NCBI GenBank assembly: GCA_900549055.1
Contig: URNB01000033.1
Location: forward strand, 1 to 18,067
Direction of reading: 5' to 3'
DNA from: an uncultured Oscillospiraceae bacterium
Lineage (GTDB): Bacteria; Bacillota; Clostridia; Oscillospirales; Acutalibacteraceae
Length of the DNA: 18,067 bases
Of the stretch, positions 8,320 through 15,086 are shown piece by piece; the first letter of the stretch is position 1, and the number at the start of each line of letters is the position of its first letter. The position numbers and the translations under genes were made by a program. Under the pieces are notes generated by a model, which was not told the DNA's origin, did no database searches, and saw nothing but the letters and a program-made list of their open reading frames with translations.

Positions 8320-11199
8320 ATGATGAAAAAAATCAAGCTCTGTACTGCAATAACGGTAATAGCTTTATTTACCTCAACATTCAGCGCGCCCTTTTCGGCG
8401 GCAGTGCAGAAAACGGTTGAATCGGCAGGCAAAGCGTCTTATACCGCTGCTTCTCTTAAGGGGTGGAACGCGACCGCTTTGAATGAAAATTCGGGAGATA
8501 TTTCGGCTGCAATAACGGAAGTGAACGGCAGCCGTACCGTCACGCTGCCTTTTACGGCGGCAGAGGGCGGGACGGTCGCTTTTTCCGCTGAAGCTTTTAA
8601 AAGCGGAGAATATAATATTTTGGTAAATTACCGCATAAGCGGAAAAGAGAACAGAGAACCGCAATACGAGCTTTCGTTTAATAACAAGACGTTAACGGTA
8701 GGTCTGCCTGTTCTCTGGAGTGACGAGACGAAAACCTACGAGCAGGATATGAACGGCAATGAAATCGTCCCGCGCCAGATATGCGTTTCGGAATACATAA
8801 GCGATTTTTTAATTGATTCGGGCGATATAGGTGCAGATAGGTTAACAGTAAAACTTGAGAGCGGAAACAACAGCTTTGTGCTTAAAGCTCTGTCAGGTGA
8901 AATTGAAATTAAAGGGATAAGCTTTATAAAGCCGCGCGATACGGATACATATGAGGAATACAAGAAAAGTATTTCCGAAAAACAGGGAGTAAACAATCTT
9001 TTAACGGTTGAGGGCGAAAACCATACGCTTAAATCGGAATCCTATATCAGGAGCGGCCTTTCAAAAAACGCCGCCGTTACACCGCACAAAAGCGGTAAAA
9101 AATGCGTGGCGTTACTTGACGGCGGCTCTTGGTCGTCGGCGGGGCAAAAGGTGCTTTGGAATTTTTCGGTGGAAAAGAGCGGGCCTTACGAGCTTGCGTT
9201 CCGCTGTTCCCAGTCAAGCAATGCCGGTAAACCGATATTCAGAAAAATCGAAATTGACGGCATAACGCCGTTTGCCGAGTTTGAATCGGTTACATTTCCC
9301 GTGACGGGAACAAATGAATACGAAAATTATACCCTCTGCGGTAAAGACGGTAAACCGTTTGAAATTTATCTTGAAGAGGGTTCACATACAATTTCAATGC
9401 AGGTCACATTAGGCGGTTTCAGGGAAATTTATGATGAAATAATATCGGTAATGAGTGAAATCAATTCTGTAGGAATGGATCTGAAAAAGCTTTCGGCGGG
9501 CTCGGTTGACGCCAACCGCACATGGGATATGGACGTTGTAATGCCGGAAGCAATTCCGCGGCTTAAAGCAGCTTCGGAAAGAATAGATTCTGTTTACAAA
9601 AAGCTTTGCGATTTGTCAGGCTCTGACGCAACTTTTGCCGATTCGCTTGAATATGCCTCTTCATTGCTTAAAAAGCTACTTGCAAAGCCCCGTGTTTTGC
9701 CTAATAAGCTTGAGCTTTTAAATGTAGGCGATAATTCGGTGACCAAATTTTTGGGCGATGTGCTTTCGCAGCTTATTTCCTCGCCGCTCAGTATTGACAG
9801 AATTTATTTTAATTCGGGAAAAACGCTCCCGTCGGGCAAAGCGGGCTTTTTTACGGTGCTTTTTGAGAGTATATCCGAATTTTTCGGAACTTTCGCAAAG
9901 GACTACAACACATATTCCGCCGAGCCCGACGGCGAGCTTGAGGTTTGGGTAAACCGCTCGGTTCAGTACACGGAAACCATGCAGAGCTTGCTGGACGATA
10001 CCTTTAATAAGGAAAACAGAACGAACATAAGGCTTTCCATAATGCCGAGCGAGCAAAAGCTTATACTTGCAAACGCGTCGGGTACAAATCCCGATATTGC
10101 AATGGGAGTGGGCTACTCAACACCCTTTAACTTTGCTATCAGAAATTCGGCGAAAAACCTTTTGGAATACGAAGATTTTCTTTCCTTTTATACATCCTGC
10201 TACAATCCTGAGGCTTTGACCCCTGTATGCTATAATGACGGCGTCTACGGCGTAATTGAAACGCAGAATTTTAATGTGCTTTTTTACAGAAAGGATATTT
10301 TTGAGTCTCTCGGAATAGGTGTTCCCGATACATGGGAGGATGTTAAATACCTAATGCCTACCCTGCTGCGGCATCAGATGAATTTTTATATTCCGCTGTC
10401 GGGCGCGGCAGGCTATAAATCTTTTCCAGTAACGACGCCGTTTATTTTCCAAAACGGAGCGAAAATACTTTCGGATGACGGATTTTCGGTTGATTACAGG
10501 AGTGCGGAATGCAAAAAAGCTTTTCACGAAATGACGGAGCTTTACACGGTTTATGGTATGCAGCAATCTGTTCCGAGCCTTTATAACAGCTTCAGATACG
10601 GCGAAATTCCTATTGCGATAGGCGATATGGGACTATATTTGCAGCTTACCTACGCAGCTCCCGAGTTATCCGGGCTGTGGGACATTGCGCTTACTCCCGG
10701 GACTGATAAAAACGGTGAAACGGTGCGTTGGCAATCGGCTGACAGCACCGCCTGTATGATATTTAAAAGCACTAAGAAAAGCGATATGGCGTGGAAATTC
10801 CTTAAATGGTGGCTTTCCGATGATATTCAGTCGGAATATGCACAGCTGCTGACAGGTACTTACGGACCCGAATATTTCTGGTCTACCGCCAATTTAAAGG
10901 CGTTTGCGGAGCTGCCGCTCCCAGAAAACCACAAGAAAGTGATCCTTAAGCAGTGGGAATGGCAGAAAGAGGTTATGTATCATCCCGCCAATTATATGAT
11001 AGAGCGCGATATAAGCAATATTTGGACGAACATAGTTGTAAACGGTATGGAATTTTCCGACGCGGTGGATAATGCGGTGGTATCGTCAGACCGCGAAATT
11101 CTGCGTAAGCTGCTGGAATTCGGCTACTGTGACGAACGCGGGACAAAGATAAAGGATTACACCACAAATTCCGATAAAATACTGTATGCGAATAAATAA
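8320..11199 (+). CDS. Oversized extracellular solute-binding protein with N-terminal sandwich-like domains
   Basis: At about 959 residues this is roughly twice the usual solute-binding protein length. A signal peptide is present (basic start, hydrophobic core, FSAPFSA) but without a lipobox Cys, so it may be released or held by an uncleaved helix. Residues about 25-205 and 224-365 look like two galactose-binding-type beta-sandwich modules (TAAEGGTVAFSAEAFKSGEY; LLTVEGENHTLKSESYIRSG). A helical connector fills about 366-530. The C-terminal 536-959 is a family 1-type binding fold: DGELEVWVNRS start, ASGTNPDIAMG, DGVYGVIETQNFNVLFYRKD, LGIGVPDTWEDV, and AWKFLKWWLSDDIQ. It most likely delivers carbohydrate to the adjacent permeases. 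The N-terminal modules may bind polymer or hold the protein to the wall, which is inference. Alternative starts are 8323 and 8308. Confidence 0.85.
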   Translation: MMKKIKLCTAITVIALFTSTFSAPFSAAVQKTVESAGKASYTAASLKGWNATALNENSGDISAAITEVNGSRTVTLPFTAAEGGTVAFSAEAFKSGEYNILVNYRISGKENREPQYELSFNNKTLTVGLPVLWSDETKTYEQDMNGNEIVPRQICVSEYISDFLIDSGDIGADRLTVKLESGNNSFVLKALSGEIEIKGISFIKPRDTDTYEEYKKSISEKQGVNNLLTVEGENHTLKSESYIRSGLSKNAAVTPHKSGKKCVALLDGGSWSSAGQKVLWNFSVEKSGPYELAFRCSQSSNAGKPIFRKIEIDGITPFAEFESVTFPVTGTNEYENYTLCGKDGKPFEIYLEEGSHTISMQVTLGGFREIYDEIISVMSEINSVGMDLKKLSAGSVDANRTWDMDVVMPEAIPRLKAASERIDSVYKKLCDLSGSDATFADSLEYASSLLKKLLAKPRVLPNKLELLNVGDNSVTKFLGDVLSQLISSPLSIDRIYFNSGKTLPSGKAGFFTVLFESISEFFGTFAKDYNTYSAEPDGELEVWVNRSVQYTETMQSLLDDTFNKENRTNIRLSIMPSEQKLILANASGTNPDIAMGVGYSTPFNFAIRNSAKNLLEYEDFLSFYTSCYNPEALTPVCYNDGVYGVIETQNFNVLFYRKDIFESLGIGVPDTWEDVKYLMPTLLRHQMNFYIPLSGAAGYKSFPVTTPFIFQNGAKILSDDGFSVDYRSAECKKAFHEMTELYTVYGMQQSVPSLYNSFRYGEIPIAIGDMGLYLQLTYAAPELSGLWDIALTPGTDKNGETVRWQSADSTACMIFKSTKKSDMAWKFLKWWLSDDIQSEYAQLLTGTYGPEYFWSTANLKAFAELPLPENHKKVILKQWEWQKEVMYHPANYMIERDISNIWTNIVVNGMEFSDAVDNAVVSSDREILRKLLEFGYCDERGTKIKDYTTNSDKILYANK

Positions 11200-11200
11200 A

Positions 11201-11205
11201 GAGGG
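11201..11205 (+). promoter_or_regulatory. Ribosome binding site of the first permease
   Basis: GAGGG lies two bases before the ATG at 11208 but eight before the ATG at 11214. The latter is the better-spaced start and shortens the protein by two residues. Confidence 0.6.
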
Positions 11206-11213
11206 CAATGCAA

Positions 11214-12107
11214 ATGAAAAAGCTTTTAAATAAACATTCCGTTTTTATACTTACGTTCCCCTATGTAATCTTATTTATTCTGTTTATCGTTTTACCGGTT
11301 GCGGCATCTGTATTCCTTTCGTTCACACAGTTCAATACCATTGAATTTCCCAAGTGGATAGGGCTTAAAAACTATATGCAGCTGTTTACAAACGACCAGA
11401 TATTCATGCAAAAGGTTTTGCCGAACACCATTGTATATTCGTTGTTTGTGGGCATAGGCGGTTATATTCTCGGCTTTTTTCTGGCATGGTCCTTAGCACA
11501 GGTAACAAAGCGGGTACGAACGATACTTACGGTAATTATTTATTCCCCGTCAATGACGGGCGGCGTATTGCTGACTACAGTATGGGGAGTAATATTCAAC
11601 GGAGACAAAAGCGGGTATCTGAATTATGCTTTGACAAAGCTGAATATTATCGAGCAGCCGATAGCGTGGCTGCAATCCGACAAGTATTTATTGCCTATTA
11701 TGATACTTGTGGCTTTATGGAGCAGCATGGGCGTAGGATTTCTTGCAATACTTTCCGGCATTTTAAACGTTAACACCGAGCTTTACGAGGCAGGGTATAT
11801 AGACGGCATAAAAAACCGTTTTCAGGAGATTATTTACATAACCATACCGTCCTCAAAGCCGCAAATGCTTTTCGGAGCGATAATGGCGATAGTAAACACA
11901 TTTTCTTCAAGCGGGGTAGGAACTGCTCTTTCGGGTTCAAACCCCACGCCTAACTATGCGGGTCAGCTTATAGCGACCCATATAGAGGACTACGGATTTT
12001 TGCGTTACGAAATGGGCTATGCGGCGGCGGTATCGATTATAATGATCTTGGGCATAAAGCTTATGTCAAACGGCGCGCAAAAGCTTTTCGGCAGCAGCGA
12101 CGAATAA
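11214..12107 (+). CDS. Sugar ABC transporter permease, MalF/UgpA-type (CUT1)
   Basis: A 297-residue integral membrane protein forming half of the import channel. Six hydrophobic segments are visible. The first follows a short basic N-terminus (VFILTFPYVILFILFIVLPV) and is followed by the family-typical SFTQFN and WIGLKNYMQLF. The cytoplasmic coupling loop begins at Glu192 with EAGYIDGIKNRFQEI and continues to TIPSSKP. It matches the EAA loop that contacts the ATPase, with Gly in place of the second Ala. The gene starts 14 bases after the large solute-binding protein and is followed 20 bases later by its partner permease. No ATPase is encoded in the window. The substrate is presumably an oligosaccharide. 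Confidence 0.93.
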   Translation: MKKLLNKHSVFILTFPYVILFILFIVLPVAASVFLSFTQFNTIEFPKWIGLKNYMQLFTNDQIFMQKVLPNTIVYSLFVGIGGYILGFFLAWSLAQVTKRVRTILTVIIYSPSMTGGVLLTTVWGVIFNGDKSGYLNYALTKLNIIEQPIAWLQSDKYLLPIMILVALWSSMGVGFLAILSGILNVNTELYEAGYIDGIKNRFQEIIYITIPSSKPQMLFGAIMAIVNTFSSSGVGTALSGSNPTPNYAGQLIATHIEDYGFLRYEMGYAAAVSIIMILGIKLMSNGAQKLFGSSDE

Positions 12108-12127
12108 GAGGAAAGGACTGGAATACG

Positions 12128-13018
12128 GTGAAACGGACAAAGAGCAAACGTAACAGTATTAAGCGAAACGGCATAAACCCGCAAAAGTTTTCGGTAGGGC
12201 AGCTGAAATTTCACGCCTATCTTATACCGATAGCCATAATAATGGGTCTGCCCATACTGTTTATTTTTATGAATGCATTTAAACCGATAGACGAGCTCTT
12301 CGCCTATCCGCCGAGGTTTTACGTTAAACAGCCTACTTTTCAGAATTTCAAAATGCTGTTTTCGCTTTCCTCGGATACATCTGTTCCCGCGTCGCGGTAT
12401 CTGTTTAACAGTATTCTTTCAACCCTGCTTGTGGTTCTGGGAAATGTTATAATTGCGGTGAGCGTGGGATATGTCTTTTCAAAAAAACATTTCAGGCTGC
12501 GTAATTTCCTTTTCAACATCAATACCGTGGCGCTTATGTTTGTTTCCATAGCGGTTAATATTCCGAGGTATTTTATTATTGTATACACCGGTTTGCAGGA
12601 TAATTTTCTTGCGCACGTTATACCGCTTTTGGTATCGCCCACGAGTATTTTTTTGGTCAAGCAGTTTATAGACCAGCTGCCCGACGCACTTATAGAGGCT
12701 GCGGTTATTGACGGAGCGGACGATTATTGCATTTTGCGCAAAATTATTGTGCCGCTGGTGTCTCCCGCCATTGCAACCGTAGTTATTATGAGCTTTCAAA
12801 GCGGATGGAATGCCACGGAGGCTTCCAATCTCTTTATAAATAACGAGGTGCTTAAAAATTTCACGTTTTATATGTCTAACCTTTCAAGCGCGGGCGGAGT
12901 TGCCGGGCAGGGGGTATCCGCTGCGGCGAGCCTTATAATGTTTTTACCGAATCTTATTTTATTCATTATTTGTCAGTCAAGGGTTATGAACACAATGTCT
13001 CATTCCGGAATCAAATAA
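12128..13018 (+). CDS. Carbohydrate ABC transporter permease, MalG/AraQ-type (CUT1)
   Basis: A 296-residue partner permease completing the channel. It begins with GTG, ten bases after an AGGA motif (12114-12117). The N-terminal 30 residues are strongly basic (KRTKSKRNSIKRNG), then six membrane segments follow, starting with LIPIAIIMGLPILFIFMNAF. FMNAFKPIDELFAYPPRF is typical of MalG-type proteins. The EAA loop is canonical: EAAVIDGADDY at residues 190-200, continuing to IIVPLVSPA. It is translated with the first permease and ends eight bases before the AUG region of the propeller/Yip1 gene, so all are probably one transcript. Confidence 0.94.
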   Translation: MKRTKSKRNSIKRNGINPQKFSVGQLKFHAYLIPIAIIMGLPILFIFMNAFKPIDELFAYPPRFYVKQPTFQNFKMLFSLSSDTSVPASRYLFNSILSTLLVVLGNVIIAVSVGYVFSKKHFRLRNFLFNINTVALMFVSIAVNIPRYFIIVYTGLQDNFLAHVIPLLVSPTSIFLVKQFIDQLPDALIEAAVIDGADDYCILRKIIVPLVSPAIATVVIMSFQSGWNATEASNLFINNEVLKNFTFYMSNLSSAGGVAGQGVSAAASLIMFLPNLILFIICQSRVMNTMSHSGIK

Positions 13019-13023
13019 AGGAG
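13019..13023 (+). promoter_or_regulatory. Ribosome binding site of the propeller/Yip1 gene
   Basis: AGGAG follows immediately after the permease stop. It is two bases from the ATG at 13026 and eleven from the ATG at 13035. The second spacing is more workable, so 13035 is preferred, though not decisively. Confidence 0.5.
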
Positions 13024-13034
13024 CTATGCGGAAC

Positions 13035-15068
13035 ATGGTGAAAAAAGCTGTCGCAATTATTATTACTTTACTTTCTTTATCTGTTTTCTGCTCCGTAGGC
13101 TTAACGGTGTTTGCCGCTGAAAACACAACCTATACATATACGCTTTCCGTAGACGACAACTGGATAAGAACACAGGACGCTTATCGTTCAGGCTCGGTGT
13201 ATTTCAGAAATGAGGGGCTTTCAAACCCAAAGGACATATTTTACAAAAAAGGCTGTCTTTATGTTGCCGACAGCGGCAACGGCAGAGTTATAAAGCGTGA
13301 TTTATCTCACGAGACACAGACGGTCATAGGCGAGGGAATCCTTGTAAATCCTACCGGTATATTTGTTTGTGACGACCTGTCGCTCTATGTTGCCGATCCC
13401 GATATTCCGGCTATAGTTCATTTTTCCGCAGAAGGCGCGGAGTTGGGACGCATCACCCGACCCGACAGCTATCTTTTCAACGAGCAAACGGTTTATCAGC
13501 CCAAAAATGTTATAGTGACTTCCCAGGGAAATATATTTGCCGTGGGGCAAGGCTCGTACCAGGGACTTATGCAGTTTGACCGAAACGGAGTATTTCAGGG
13601 TTTTTTTGCGGCGAATAAGCGTGACCTTACATTTTTGGAGACTGTTCAGGAGCTGATACTTTCCGATGAACAAAAGGATCAGCAGTTGAGCCGTTTCCCA
13701 CGCTCCGTAGAAAACATCGATCTTGCCGATAAGGACACGGTTTTAAGCGTTACCCAGGCGGATAGTCAGAAATCCGATTCTTCAAAAATGCAGAATTATT
13801 TAAAGCTGCATAATATGAACGGCGTAAATATAATGTCCGCAGGTTCTTCTATGAGCGAGGAATGGAATTTTACCGATGTTGCTTACGGAATATACGATAA
13901 TATTTATGCCCTTACGGCTACCGGGCTTATATATGAATATGACAAAGCCGGAAATCTGCTTTTCTCATTCGGCGGGCGCGCGGTATCATCGGACAGAATG
14001 GGACTTTTCACCTCCGCCGCAGCGATAACGGTGGATGAAAACGGTATTATTTACGTTCTCGATTCCGAGCGCGGACGGGTTCAGACCTTTTTCCCTACGG
14101 AATTTGCTACTGTGACCCACCGCGCCATATATGAGCTTTCCGAGGGAAATTACGAAAGCAGCGGGGAAATATGGGCTTCGGTTCTAAGGCTTAACGGAAA
14201 CTCGGATATTGCGCATTTGGGCTACGGAAAGGCATTGCTTTATCAGGGAGAATATTCCGAGGCAATGGAACATTTTAAAATTTGCAAAAATAAAAAATAT
14301 TACTCGCAGGCATTTTGGGAGATACGCAACGAGTGGATGAATAAATATATGTCGTATATTTTAGTCGGTATTGCCGCCGCGGCAATAATTACAAGTCTGC
14401 TTGGTTTGCTGCGGAAAAGGGGTATACTTGCAAAAGCCAAAAGCAGGCGCAGCCGCCCGGTAATTCTTAAAATGATGACCCACCCGATAGATACCTTTTA
14501 CTATCTGCGCTCGGGCAAATACGGCAGCGTATATTCGGCCACGGGAGTTTATCTGCTTACATTTTTTGTGTTCGTTTGCGATATGTATCTGCCGAGTTAC
14601 CTTTTTCGCCGAACGGATATAAGCGCAATCCCGATTTTCTCGATTCCGCTTATATTCTTTGTGCCGTTGGCGCTTCTGCTTTTCGGGAATAAAATGATTT
14701 CCTCAATATGCGAGGGCGAGGGCAGCTTTAAGAACATTTATATTACCACCGCTTATGCCTTTGCACCGTATATTCTGCTTACGCCGTTCGGCATAGCGGC
14801 TTCATATATTCTCTCGCTCAACGAGCAGTTTATAATTACGCTTATCGGCTTTACGGCAATCGTATGGACTGGCGTGCTCCTGTTTACGGAAATTATGCAG
14901 ACGCATAATTATACGTTCTCGGAAACGGTTAAAAACGTGATTTTAATTTTATTTTTTATGATAATGGCGGTTATTACCCTTACCATTCTTTACCTCATCT
15001 GGACGCAGGTGTTCGGATATTTGTATGACCTTTTCGGGGAGCTTGAATATAATTTATTCCGAAAATAA
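13035..15068 (+). CDS. Membrane protein with NHL-type beta-propeller, TPR-like segment and Yip1-like domain
   Basis: A 677-residue protein with no gene name I recognise. It has a signal sequence or first helix (about 1-27). From residue 62 come NHL-like blades: LSNPKDIFYKKGCLYVADSG, then blades near 104, 153, 277 and 325, the last containing ENGIIYVLDSERGRVQTFFP. Residues about 361-417 resemble TPR helices (LSEGNYESSGEIWASVL, then LLYQGEYSEAMEHF). A transmembrane helix (about 437-459) is followed by a basic loop (RKRGILAKAKSRRSR) and five hydrophobic segments to the C-terminus, resembling the YIP1 family from HPIDTFYYLR onward. Inferred topology: propeller and TPR outside, basic loop inside. 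Its place between the permeases and the hydrolase suggests a role with the transport system, perhaps sensing or assembly, but no function is demonstrated. An ATG at 13026 is an alternative start. Confidence 0.82.
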   Translation: MVKKAVAIIITLLSLSVFCSVGLTVFAAENTTYTYTLSVDDNWIRTQDAYRSGSVYFRNEGLSNPKDIFYKKGCLYVADSGNGRVIKRDLSHETQTVIGEGILVNPTGIFVCDDLSLYVADPDIPAIVHFSAEGAELGRITRPDSYLFNEQTVYQPKNVIVTSQGNIFAVGQGSYQGLMQFDRNGVFQGFFAANKRDLTFLETVQELILSDEQKDQQLSRFPRSVENIDLADKDTVLSVTQADSQKSDSSKMQNYLKLHNMNGVNIMSAGSSMSEEWNFTDVAYGIYDNIYALTATGLIYEYDKAGNLLFSFGGRAVSSDRMGLFTSAAAITVDENGIIYVLDSERGRVQTFFPTEFATVTHRAIYELSEGNYESSGEIWASVLRLNGNSDIAHLGYGKALLYQGEYSEAMEHFKICKNKKYYSQAFWEIRNEWMNKYMSYILVGIAAAAIITSLLGLLRKRGILAKAKSRRSRPVILKMMTHPIDTFYYLRSGKYGSVYSATGVYLLTFFVFVCDMYLPSYLFRRTDISAIPIFSIPLIFFVPLALLLFGNKMISSICEGEGSFKNIYITTAYAFAPYILLTPFGIAASYILSLNEQFIITLIGFTAIVWTGVLLFTEIMQTHNYTFSETVKNVILILFFMIMAVITLTILYLIWTQVFGYLYDLFGELEYNLFRK

Positions 15069-15086
15069 ATAAAGGAAAAGGATATT

